64,000 nucleotides of DNA from Petrotoga olearia DSM 13574 (GTDB taxonomy: Bacteria > Thermotogota > Thermotogae > Petrotogales > Petrotogaceae), in NCBI RefSeq assembly GCF_002895525.1, contig NZ_AZRL01000022.1, forward strand, positions 279,253 through 343,252, given 5' to 3'. Below, in pieces: positions 56,429 to 64,000 of this stretch. Each line of letters begins with the position of its first letter. Positions within the stretch are counted from its first letter, which is position 1. Both the position numbers and the translations under genes were made by a program. The notes under the pieces were generated by a model. That model ran no database searches. It had not been told where the DNA came from and saw only the letters and a program-made list of their open reading frames with translations.

Positions 56429-58060
56429 TTGAACAACTCAATACCAATTTACGAAATGCCTGAAAATGAGCCAATTTTAAACTATGAACCGGGAAGTAAA
56501 GAAAAAAAAGAATTGAAGGAAAAACTTTCCAAACTAAAAAACGAAAAAATCGAAATACCTCTTATAATAGGTGGGAAAGAAGTAAGAACCGGTGATCTTG
56601 GAAAATCTGTTATGCCCCACGATCATAACCATGTATTGGCAGAATATCACAAAGCTGGTGAGAAAGAAATAACGATGGCAATAAAAAGTTCCTTAGAGGC
56701 AAAGAAAGTATGGGATAAATTTTCATGGGTTGATAGACAATCCATTTTCAAAAAAGCGGCTGAACTATTATCCACAAGTTGGAGATCAACATTAAATGCA
56801 GCTACCATGCTTGGTCAAAGCAAAAATGTATTTCAAGCAGAAATAGATTCAGCTTGTGAATTGATAGACTTTTTGAGATTCAACTCATACTATGCAACAA
56901 AAATATACATGGATCAACCAAAATCTACAAAAGGTATTTGGAACAGATTAGAGTATAGACCTTTAGAAGGCTTTGTTTTCGCTGTTACTCCATTTAATTT
57001 TACTTCCATAGCAGGAAACCTACCCACTGCACCTGCTATCATGGGAAATACGGTTTTGTGGAAACCAGCATCTTCGGCTGTATATTCGGCATATTTCTTT
57101 ATGAAATTGCTGCAAGAAGCCGGATTACCCGACGGAGTGATAAACTTCATACCTGGTCCAGGGTCCAAAATTGGAAGTATAGTTTTTAAAGACCCTAATT
57201 TTACAGGATTACATTTTACTGGTTCAGCTCCAACCTTTGAAAATATGTGGGAAACGATTGGGAAGAACATAAGAAATTACAAAACTTACCCAAGAATAGT
57301 TGGAGAAACAGGCGGAAAAGACTTTGTAATTGCACACGAAAGTAGTGAAATAGAATCACTAGTAACAGCTTTAATTAGGGGAGCCTTTGAATATCAAGGT
57401 CAAAAATGCTCTGCTGTCTCAAGAGCTTATATACCTGACAACATCTGGCCTAAGGTAAAAGAAAATTTGATAGAAAATTTGAAAGAAATTAAAATCGGTT
57501 CTCCAGAAAATTTCACTAACTTCATGAATGCCGTAATTGACAAAGAGGCTTTTGATAAGATAAAAAGTTATATAGATTTTGCAAAGGAAAGTAATGAAGC
57601 AGAAATAATCTATGGTGGGAAGTGCGATGATTCTATTGGATATTTTATTGAACCTACGGTAATATTAACTACTAATCCAAAGTTTAAAACTATGGAAGAA
57701 GAAATATTCGGACCTGTTTTAAGCATCTACGTTTACGATGCAAAAGAATTCGACAATGTATTGAAATTATGCGATGAAACTTCACCTTTTGGTTTGACTG
57801 GCGCGATCTTCGCTCAAGATAGAAAGGCTATCAAAAAAGCAGAAGAAGTTCTCGTAAACGCTGCAGGAAACTTTTACATCAACGATAAGCCTACAGGTGC
57901 AGTAGTCGCTCAACAACCGTTTGGTGGTGCAAGGGCTTCGGGAACAAACGACAAAGCTGGAAGTGTTATAAACCTTTTAAAATGGGTTTCCGCCAGAGCA
58001 ATTAAAGAAAATTTTGCCCCACCAAAAAATTTCAAATATCCATTCATGAACGAAGAATAA
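56429..58060 (+). CDS. pruA: L-glutamate gamma-semialdehyde (P5C) dehydrogenase
   Basis: It oxidises glutamate semialdehyde (from 1-pyrroline-5-carboxylate) to glutamate with NAD. The 543-residue length is that of the stand-alone P5C dehydrogenase class. Catalytic residues are Glu293 (VGETGGKD) and Cys327 (QGQKCSAVSR); MEEEIFGPV and AVVAQQPFGGARASGTNDK complete the aldehyde dehydrogenase pattern. The TTG at 56429 follows AAAGGAGG. It closes the operon with the four dehydrogenase subunits, completing proline to glutamate. Confidence 0.95.
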   Translation: MNNSIPIYEMPENEPILNYEPGSKEKKELKEKLSKLKNEKIEIPLIIGGKEVRTGDLGKSVMPHDHNHVLAEYHKAGEKEITMAIKSSLEAKKVWDKFSWVDRQSIFKKAAELLSTSWRSTLNAATMLGQSKNVFQAEIDSACELIDFLRFNSYYATKIYMDQPKSTKGIWNRLEYRPLEGFVFAVTPFNFTSIAGNLPTAPAIMGNTVLWKPASSAVYSAYFFMKLLQEAGLPDGVINFIPGPGSKIGSIVFKDPNFTGLHFTGSAPTFENMWETIGKNIRNYKTYPRIVGETGGKDFVIAHESSEIESLVTALIRGAFEYQGQKCSAVSRAYIPDNIWPKVKENLIENLKEIKIGSPENFTNFMNAVIDKEAFDKIKSYIDFAKESNEAEIIYGGKCDDSIGYFIEPTVILTTNPKFKTMEEEIFGPVLSIYVYDAKEFDNVLKLCDETSPFGLTGAIFAQDRKAIKKAEEVLVNAAGNFYINDKPTGAVVAQQPFGGARASGTNDKAGSVINLLKWVSARAIKENFAPPKNFKYPFMNEE

Positions 58061-58088
58061 AGACAACCTAACGGCAAATAATGAAAAT

Positions 58089-58110
58089 GTCCCCACCAGG
58101 GGACTTTTTT
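58089..58110 (+). terminator. Rho-independent terminator of the proline operon
   Basis: GTCCCC (58089-58094) pairs with GGGGAC (58099-58104), followed by six Ts. The T-tract ends two bases before the 3' end of the converging tRNA-Gly gene. Confidence 0.9.
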
Positions 58111-58112
58111 AT

Positions 58113-58187
58113 TGGAGCGGATAATGGGATTCGAACCCACGGCCCCTTGCTTGGCAAGCAAGTGCTCTACCGCTGAGCTATATCCGC
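58113..58187 (-). tRNA. tRNA-Gly (anticodon GCC)
   Basis: Read leftward, GCGGATA pairs with TATCCGC and CCA is encoded. The anticodon stem CTTGC/GCAAG holds TTGCCAA, so the anticodon is GCC (58155-58153). Last of three tRNAs on one transcript. Confidence 0.97.
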
Positions 58188-58198
58188 AATGTTTAAGT

Positions 58199-58286
58199 TG
58201 GTGCGCGAGGTGGGACTTGAACCCACACGGATTATTAATCCACAGGATTCTAAGTCCTGCGCGTCTGCCAGTTCCGCCACTCGCGC
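58199..58286 (-). tRNA. tRNA-Leu (anticodon TAG)
   Basis: GCGCGAG pairs with CTCGCGC and CCA is encoded. The anticodon stem CAGGA/TCCTG holds CTTAGAA, giving anticodon TAG (58252-58250). The long variable arm fits a class II tRNA. Confidence 0.97.
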
Positions 58287-58303
58287 TAATAACTATAAAA
58301 AAA

Positions 58304-58379
58304 TGGTGACCCGCCTGGGATTCGAACCCAGGACCCTTTGATTAAAAGTCAAATGCTCTACCAGCTGAGCTAGCGGGTC
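58304..58379 (-). tRNA. tRNA-Lys (anticodon TTT)
   Basis: GACCCGC pairs with GCGGGTC and CCA is encoded. The anticodon stem TTTGA/TCAAA holds CTTTTAA, giving anticodon TTT (58346-58344). First tRNA after the promoter. Confidence 0.97.
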
Positions 58380-58424
58380 ACTTAGTAGTTACATATATAA
58401 AATTCTTTTTTGCAACCGTTGAAT

Positions 58425-58453
58425 ATTATAACTGTTCACAACACTTTTGTCAA
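58425..58453 (-). promoter_or_regulatory. Promoter of the Lys-Leu-Gly tRNA operon
   Basis: On the minus strand TTGACA (58453-58448) and TATAAT (58430-58425) are 17 bases apart, a perfect consensus as for the other tRNA in this window. Confidence 0.92.
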
Positions 58454-58517
58454 GTCTAAAGTTAAAACAACAAGTAAAATTGAGTTTAATATTCATTGTT
58501 TTTTTACTTTAGTTCAA

Positions 58518-59579
58518 TTACTTCTCTTCTTTCAAAAAAACCTCAGACGAAACAAACAAGAGGAAAAGCCCTCCTACAAACAAAACCAAATTAATTATTA
58601 CAAAGGCGTTTAAGCTAATTTGTTTGATATTTCCTGTGTACCTTATTAAATCTACCACATATTTAACAGGTAAAATATTACTTATCCATCTAACAGATGA
58701 AGGTAAAAATTCAACAGGAAAATATACACCCGAAAAGAAAGTCATTGCGACATAAAGAATAGACGCAATTTCTATTGTTACGGAAGGTTCTTTGAACAAC
58801 AATAAAAGCAATATCCCAAATCCCATCATTCCTATAGATGAAGTAAAAAACACTATAACAAGCAGTCCCCAGTTGAATGTTAAACTCAAGTCAAATATTG
58901 TTTTACCTAAAAAAACTATAATAAACATGGATATGAGATTCAAAAAAAGCTTAGTGAATGATGCAGATAAAGTGAATTCTATCGGTTTCATTGGTGAGGC
59001 TTTAAGTCTTTTAATCGTGCCTAGTTTTCGATACCTTCCAAATACGTTTATCATTGAAAACATTCCGCCTGATAAAAGCGATAATCCTATAACCCCGGTT
59101 AAAATAAAATCCAAAGTATTTTCTTGACTTTCTCCTATGGTGGTTTCAACAAATTCCACGTTTATATAACCTTCATTCATCCCTACAAAATTCTTTTTCA
59201 ACAAACTTTGCAATTTTAACTTTAAAAATATATTGCTCCGATTATTTATATCTGCTTCTGTTTGAACAAAAGTTATTTGATTATTCTCAACCATAATTAT
59301 TCCCATATCGATTTGATCGCTTTCTAAAGCTTGACTTAAAGAGTTTTTGTCTTCAAAAAATAAAACTTGATAAGGAAGATCTTCTACAATCCCCTCTTCA
59401 AAATTACCGGCGATTCCCAATTTATATTCAACACTTTGGTCAATCTCTAAACCAAAAACAATCCCGAAAAGCAACAGTATTAGAACAGGTAGAAGCAGAG
59501 TAAAGAACACTTCAAAACCGTTTCTAAAGGTTTCTTTATAAAATATACTCACTAAAGAAAACATGCGTTTATTTTTCAT
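58518..59579 (-). CDS. ABC-2 type permease (second)
   Basis: A 353-residue exporter membrane subunit. One membrane segment lies near the N-terminus (VFFTLLLPVLILLLFGIVFGL), a large external domain at about 45-160, then five more segments with the ABC-2 pattern SGVYFPVEFLPSSVRWIS. It overlaps the first permease gene by 11 bases. Drugs, lipids or other compounds are possible substrates. Confidence 0.87.
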   Translation of the reverse strand: MKNKRMFSLVSIFYKETFRNGFEVFFTLLLPVLILLLFGIVFGLEIDQSVEYKLGIAGNFEEGIVEDLPYQVLFFEDKNSLSQALESDQIDMGIIMVENNQITFVQTEADINNRSNIFLKLKLQSLLKKNFVGMNEGYINVEFVETTIGESQENTLDFILTGVIGLSLLSGGMFSMINVFGRYRKLGTIKRLKASPMKPIEFTLSASFTKLFLNLISMFIIVFLGKTIFDLSLTFNWGLLVIVFFTSSIGMMGFGILLLLLFKEPSVTIEIASILYVAMTFFSGVYFPVEFLPSSVRWISNILPVKYVVDLIRYTGNIKQISLNAFVIINLVLFVGGLFLLFVSSEVFLKEEK

Positions 59580-60711
59580 GGTAAACCATCCCCTTATAAC
59601 TCATTGAAAAGATTAAGATAGATGCCACCATCCAGATAACAGGCACAATTATATTAACAGGGACAAGAACATTACCCGTCATCAACTTCCTCATCCCATC
59701 TAATAAATAAGTAACAGGGTTAAAATAAACGTACCATCTTATAAACCAAGGTGTATTAGTCACCTCAAAATAAAATCCACTTAAAAAAATGGTCGCTTGA
59801 TAAATAACCTGAGAAATTGCTTCGGCGGATCCCATATTCTTATACAAAGAAGAAAGAAGAAGGCCGACACTCAGTATCACGAGGATTGAAAAACCACTGT
59901 AGGCTATAAACTCTGGTTTATATATATCCGGATTAACATCAAAAAGGTAAGCCTCAACGTATAAAACGATCAAAGAAAGCAACAGTAGGATGAGATGTGA
60001 AAGTAAAAAGCTAAAAAAGTATTCGTTCCCTTTTATAGGAGTAGAGTTTAGCCTTTTAAAAACACCTTTTTCAACGTAATACGAAAAATAAATAGGCATA
60101 TTAAATACAGCTACAGTCAAAACAGACATCAAAATAATGGCAGGAAATAGAAAATCTCTGTATCTATACGGTTCTGATTGTTTTATACCTATAATCTCTT
60201 CATTAACCGTTAATTTTACTTCTTCCCCTCTTGTGTACATCATTATATTCATTTCATCCAAAAAAATTTCAAAAATGTCTTTTGCATACATAGAAGCACT
60301 ATCGTTGGTATAATAAACTTTTATATCAGGAACCTCAATGGTTTCGATCAAAAATTTCAGATTCAGCAAATTAAAGTTTTCAGGGAACACTACAAAAACA
60401 TTTATCTCGGAATTTTTTAAGTTCTGAAGTCCTTTTTCGAAAGAATCATACTCCTCTACTTGAAAAGGGATATGATTTGATTCAGACGGAGAAAAGACAT
60501 CATCGAATGTAGTTTTTATTACTCCCTGCAAAGGCTCTTCGTAATATATTCCAACCTTCAAATCTAAATTTTCTGAAGTGCCAATATTTTCAAAGATACT
60601 CACGAATAAAATAAAAAATAACGTGGGAAATATTATAGTCCAAAAAGGAACAGCAAATTCTCTTGAAGAATTAAGAAAAAATGTTTTTGTGAGATTTATA
60701 ATTTTTTTCAT
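59569..60711 (-). CDS. ABC-2 type permease (first)
   Basis: A 380-residue partner of the previous protein with the same layout: one membrane segment (FWTIIFPTLFFILFVSIF), an external domain at about 45-175, then further segments with SGFYFEVTNTPWFIRWYVYFNP. The pair probably forms a heterodimeric export channel served by the ATPase encoded 10 bases upstream. Confidence 0.87.
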   Translation of the reverse strand: MKKIINLTKTFFLNSSREFAVPFWTIIFPTLFFILFVSIFENIGTSENLDLKVGIYYEEPLQGVIKTTFDDVFSPSESNHIPFQVEEYDSFEKGLQNLKNSEINVFVVFPENFNLLNLKFLIETIEVPDIKVYYTNDSASMYAKDIFEIFLDEMNIMMYTRGEEVKLTVNEEIIGIKQSEPYRYRDFLFPAIILMSVLTVAVFNMPIYFSYYVEKGVFKRLNSTPIKGNEYFFSFLLSHLILLLLSLIVLYVEAYLFDVNPDIYKPEFIAYSGFSILVILSVGLLLSSLYKNMGSAEAISQVIYQATIFLSGFYFEVTNTPWFIRWYVYFNPVTYLLDGMRKLMTGNVLVPVNIIVPVIWMVASILIFSMSYKGMVYHEK

Positions 60712-60721
60712 ATTATCTCAC

Positions 60722-61648
60722 CTAATCCCTTAAGCTTTTTCCGGTTAAATGGAGAAAAACGTCCTCTAAGTTAGGCTTTCTAATAACAATATTCGATATA
60801 TCAAATTTCTTTATTTTTGCTTCCTCAAATATTCTTACAAGAGTATTCTCTACATCTTTTGTTTCTATGGTATAAAAATTTTCTTTTATGGTGACTTGAA
60901 AATTTGAATCTTTGAAAAGTTCTTCTTTTATCTCATCAAAGTTCCCATTAGAGTTAATTTCAAAGGTGATTATGGAGTCCATTTTCAACGAATGTATTAG
61001 CTCTTTAAGTGTTCCATGGGCTATTACCCGACCTTGATCAAAAATATAGATTCTATCAGCCAAAAATTCAGCTTCTTCCATATAATGGGTAGTTAGTATT
61101 ATGGTCTTGCCTAAATTTCTTAAGTCCGATATTTTTTCCCATGTACTTCTTCTCGCTTGGGGATCTAACCCTGTAGTTGGCTCATCAAGAAACAACAACA
61201 CAGGATCATTAATTACTGCTGTTGCTAACGCTAATCTTTGTAATTGTCCGCCTGAAAGTTTCGATACCTTACTATTCTTTTTTTCTTCAAGATTAAAATC
61301 GTTCATAATCATGTTTACATCAAGACTGTTCTTGTATAATCCTGAGAATGCCTTAAGGGTTTCCAAAACCTTTAAATTTGGGAAAAAATTAGTATCTTGT
61401 AATTGAATGCCTATTCTTTCTTTAATATTAGAATCTACGTTTTCTATCTTTTTCCCAAAATAGTAAATTTCTCCCGAGTCTTTTTTTCTCAATCCTTCGA
61501 TTATTTCAAGTGTTGTTGTTTTTCCAGCACCGTTTGGCCCTAAAATAGCAACGATCTCACCTTTTTTTACATCAAAAGAAACCCCGTCAACTGCCCTTAC
61601 ACTCTTATAATACTTCTTCAAATTCTTCACTTCAATAATACTCTCCAT
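60722..61648 (-). CDS. ABC exporter ATPase
   Basis: A 308-residue ATPase of the drug/antibiotic-exporter class (CcmA/DrrA-like), with Walker A GPNGAGKTTT, the Q-loop IQLQDTNFF, signature LSGGQLQRLALA, Walker B VLLFLDEPTTGLDP and a switch His (ILTTHYMEEAE). The C-terminal stretch is the usual regulatory tail of this class. The ATG at 61648 is 9 bases after GGGGGG; two earlier in-frame codons are too near. It follows the MATE gene by 30 bases. Confidence 0.93.
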   Translation of the reverse strand: MESIIEVKNLKKYYKSVRAVDGVSFDVKKGEIVAILGPNGAGKTTTLEIIEGLRKKDSGEIYYFGKKIENVDSNIKERIGIQLQDTNFFPNLKVLETLKAFSGLYKNSLDVNMIMNDFNLEEKKNSKVSKLSGGQLQRLALATAVINDPVLLFLDEPTTGLDPQARRSTWEKISDLRNLGKTIILTTHYMEEAEFLADRIYIFDQGRVIAHGTLKELIHSLKMDSIITFEINSNGNFDEIKEELFKDSNFQVTIKENFYTIETKDVENTLVRIFEEAKIKKFDISNIVIRKPNLEDVFLHLTGKSLRD

Positions 61649-61678
61649 CACAAACATCCCCCCTGTAAGGTTTATAAC

Positions 61679-63016
61679 CTAAGCCTCTTCTAAAACGTTT
61701 CTAAGCCATTTTTTACTTCTATATCTGAAAAAAAGAATTATTGATTTTATGATCTCTTCCATCATTGTTAAAAAGTAGACTGTGGGAAAACTTAAATCTA
61801 ATAACAATCCTCCAACCGCAGCTAGAGGGACACCTATAAACCACAAAGTAGACGCTTCAACCAAAAAAGAGAATCTTGTGTCTCCCCCAGCCCTTAAAAA
61901 TCCGACAACGTTCATACCGTTGAAGATTTTTACCGGTAGGAAACCCATTGAAATAACTATTGTGACTTTTACCATATTTTTAACTTCTTCTGAAACATCG
62001 AATATATCAACTACTAAAAATGTAGTTACTATCCCTACAATAGCTGCTATTACACTTATTAACTCCGCCAATTTTAACGCTTTTTTTGAAGTTTCAAACG
62101 CTTCTTCAAAGTTAGATACTCCCAATATATTTCCAATAATTACAGATGCAGCGTTAGCTATAGAAAAAGTAACTGAAACTGCAAACCCCTCAATAGTTGA
62201 CATGACTCTTTGAGCAGCTATTACACTTGTTCCCATATGAGCATAAACAACGGTATACATAGTAAATCCTAATGACCATGCGAATTCATTTGCCAAAGTA
62301 GGTAAAGCGTAATGAAAGAAGTTTTTCATAAATTTTGAATTCAATTCTGCAACATGTTTAAAATATGCTCTCCCTGGGAGCTTTCCAACGTAAACTATAA
62401 AAACTGTTGCAGTACATCCTATTGCCCTAGCAATCAAAGTCCCTATTGCAGCACCTTTTATACCTAAAACAGGAAAACCCAACTTACCAAAGATTAGCAA
62501 ATAATTTAGCAAGATGTTTGTAGATAATTCTATAATAGTTATTATCAAAGGTAAATGAGCTTTTCCTATGCTTCTGAGCATAAAAGAAAAAACCATTGTA
62601 ATTGCAAATAAGGGGTAACTAAAAGCAATTACCTTTAAATAAGGGACTCCAGCTTTAATAACCTCAATATCTGGGCTAAAAAATCTCAAAACTAATTCTG
62701 GAGTAAAATAGCTCAACAAAAAGAATGGAATAGAGAAGAGAAGGGAGGACAAGATAGTTAACGCAACAGAACGAGATAAACCATCCTCATCTTTTTTCCC
62801 CCAATACTGTGCAAAGAAAATACCTCCTCCAGAGACTAATCCAAACAATATTAAGTTGTATAAAAAGAAAAACTGATTTGAAAGTCCGACTGAAGCTATG
62901 GCAACCTCTCCCAAAAGGCCAATCATTAAGGTATCAACAAAATTAACACTTGTAAAGATAACTTGCTGAAGGGCTATCGGGAAAGCTATTCTTATTATTC
63001 TTTTGTAGATCTCCAT
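61679..63016 (-). CDS. MATE family multidrug/cation antiporter
   Basis: A 445-residue exporter with about twelve membrane segments in two similar halves (ALQQVIFTSVNFVDTLMIG at about 16-34, and the second-half counterpart YALPTLANEFAWSLG). Such proteins export organic cations or drugs by Na+ or H+ exchange. AGGAGG precedes the ATG. It is the first gene of a probable export operon with the ABC-2 genes, under an extended -10 promoter. Confidence 0.93.
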   Translation of the reverse strand: MEIYKRIIRIAFPIALQQVIFTSVNFVDTLMIGLLGEVAIASVGLSNQFFFLYNLILFGLVSGGGIFFAQYWGKKDEDGLSRSVALTILSSLLFSIPFFLLSYFTPELVLRFFSPDIEVIKAGVPYLKVIAFSYPLFAITMVFSFMLRSIGKAHLPLIITIIELSTNILLNYLLIFGKLGFPVLGIKGAAIGTLIARAIGCTATVFIVYVGKLPGRAYFKHVAELNSKFMKNFFHYALPTLANEFAWSLGFTMYTVVYAHMGTSVIAAQRVMSTIEGFAVSVTFSIANAASVIIGNILGVSNFEEAFETSKKALKLAELISVIAAIVGIVTTFLVVDIFDVSEEVKNMVKVTIVISMGFLPVKIFNGMNVVGFLRAGGDTRFSFLVEASTLWFIGVPLAAVGGLLLDLSFPTVYFLTMMEEIIKSIILFFRYRSKKWLRNVLEEA

Positions 63017-63067
63017 AGAACCTCCTAAAATGCATTTTACAAAATAAAAAATATATGAATATAAAGA

Positions 63068-63076
63068 ATTTTACCA
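63068..63076 (-). promoter_or_regulatory. Extended -10 promoter for the MATE/ABC export operon
   Basis: TGGTAAAAT on the minus strand, 52 bases before the MATE start codon. Confidence 0.55.
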
Positions 63077-63192
63077 CAATAATCATGGTTATTTTTCTAA
63101 AAAATATGAAAATAATTGTTAAGAATCACTCGGAAGAAAAAAAGTGCATTTACTAGAGTAAAATTGGACAATATCAAATACTAGAAAGAAAT

Positions 63193-63228
63193 AAGTCTGC
63201 TCAAAAAGAATTATCCCAGAGCAGACTT
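63193..63228. repeat. Perfect 10-bp inverted repeat
   Basis: AAGTCTGCTC (63193-63202) pairs with GAGCAGACTT (63219-63228) over a 16-base loop. No T-tract follows on the plus strand. The stretch 63077-63473 otherwise shows no gene; the far part looks like the 3' flank of the insertion sequence. Confidence 0.55.
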
Positions 63229-63334
63229 AACATATAACCTCTTTATTATATACTTTTAAATAATCTTTTTACCACAAATCTTTAGCACTGGTAGAAATAG
63301 CATGGATACCATTTTTAAAGAGTTCCAGAACTTC

Positions 63335-63349
63335 CCCTGAGTTTGACAG
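63335..63349. repeat. Possible inner terminal repeat of the insertion sequence
   Basis: The minus strand reads CTGTCAAACTCAGGG, which looks like the end of an IS4/IS1634-type element by memory only. The other end is outside the window, so it cannot be confirmed here. Confidence 0.25.
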
Positions 63350-63473
63350 TTACAAAAACGTAAGAATTCTAAAACAGGCATGAATAATTGAAAAAAAGCG
63401 TTTTTTGCTTTCTCTGTTTTCCAAAAGTGTCACTACATGCCTTTCTTTTCCTTTATTTATCGGTGTTTTGGTC

Positions 63474-64000
63474 TTATGCTTTCACTTTGCTCTTTTCTAA
63501 TCCTTTAATTTCCTTATTTTCGTTCTGTAGTTTTAGTTTCTCTACAAATTCCTCATGCGGGGTTACCACTTTTGGTATTGGTATATTAAGTATCTTCAAT
63601 ATCTTCTGAGCTAAAAGATTCATATTGGTTCTAATGGCAAAATGTTGCTCGTTGGTTTTAATATCTATGTATTCCATGTTTTTAATCGCTTCTCTTATCT
63701 TTTCGTGTGAGTATTCTATATTGTTCCTTTCTAGTTCTAATTCAAGCGTTCTTTGCATTATGTAAGATACAAAACTCATCACAATGTGTCCCTTTATCCT
63801 TTTCTGTGTCCAATGAAATATTGGTCTTGTTTCAAGATAGTTCTTTAGTGTTCTGAAGCTTTCTTCCACTTTCCACAAGGTATGGTATTGCTCTAATATC
63901 TGTTTTGGATTCAACTGTGTGTTGGTTATTATTCCATAGTATCCGTCTTATTTTCCGCTTTTTTCTATCTTTTGTATATCAAGTGTATATTCTACTCCGT
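63474..64000 (-). pseudogene. IS4/IS1634-like transposase, 3' part, with in-frame stop
   Basis: Leftward from the window edge the frame reads YTLDIQKIEKSGK, a TAA stop at 63950-63948, then DGYYGIITNTQLNPKQILEQ and LWKVEESFRTLKNYLE. This is the C-terminal catalytic region of IS4-superfamily transposases, with the last acidic residue in WKVEESFR. The reading frame is the same on both sides of the stop, so a single base change (probably TAT or TAC to TAA) broke the gene. A TTG start after the stop would give 146 residues without most of the catalytic core. The 5' part lies beyond the window. Confidence 0.8.

Overview
The window is a low-GC bacterial chromosome segment that looks like the order Petrotogales (Thermotogota), most likely Petrotoga or a close relative. 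The grounds are a GH10 xylanase with the same CBM22-CBM22-GH10-CBM9-CBM9 order as Thermotoga maritima XynA, a class II xylose isomerase of Thermotoga type, a short thermophile-type ferredoxin, and AT-rich intergenic DNA with strong AGGAGG ribosome-binding sites and many TTG starts. The species was not confirmed by any search.

Region 1 (about 1-20060, all leftward) is a xylan and xylose utilisation locus. It holds a dpp-like five-gene oligosaccharide ABC transporter, a GH120 beta-xylosidase, a NodB-type deacetylase, the modular xylanase, a broken GH67 alpha-glucuronidase, a GH3 glycosidase, a chemoreceptor, a fragment of a xylose permease fused to an upstream leader, xylose isomerase, and at the left edge the possible start of a ROK-type regulator. 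A nearly identical 38-bp element (-35 box plus upstream dyad) lies at both ends of the locus, with a third weaker copy nearby. It resembles a XylR-type operator and would tie the locus into one regulon. Two genes of the locus have decayed.

Region 2 (20225-26224, rightward) is a complete histidine degradation operon, hutH-hutU-ftcD-hutI, followed by tRNA-Leu(GAG) with its own promoter overlapping the hutI stop codon.

Region 3 (26291-42600) is mixed housekeeping and metabolism: a ComEC-like channel, gcvH, an ECF S component, an S9 peptidase, an amidohydrolase, a four-gene operon (B12 radical SAM, secreted beta-propeller, membrane-anchored esterase, second hydrolase) whose product is unknown, a GH13 glycosidase, a HAD phosphatase, AroH chorismate mutase, and the infB/L7Ae-like pair.

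Region 4 (42690-46873) carries a serine/glycine-type aminotransferase with serA, a ferredoxin with an Asp in place of one cluster-ligand Cys, and minD-minE-yjbQ. Region 5 (46879-58110) holds a Liv-type amino-acid ABC transporter, a secreted protein with a striking Tyr-x-x triplet tail, and a multisubunit proline (or hydroxyproline) dehydrogenase operon ending in pruA. Together with hut, this would convert histidine and proline to glutamate. Region 6 (58113-64000, leftward) has three tRNAs (Gly, Leu, Lys) under one strong promoter, an ABC-2 exporter, a MATE exporter and the 3' part of a broken IS4/IS1634-like transposase running off the right edge.

Recurring signals are extended -10 promoters (TGN-TAWAAT) before many genes, stem-loops just after both solute-binding-protein genes, and at least three genes whose best Shine-Dalgarno sequence points to an ATA or ACG codon rather than to ATG, GTG or TTG.
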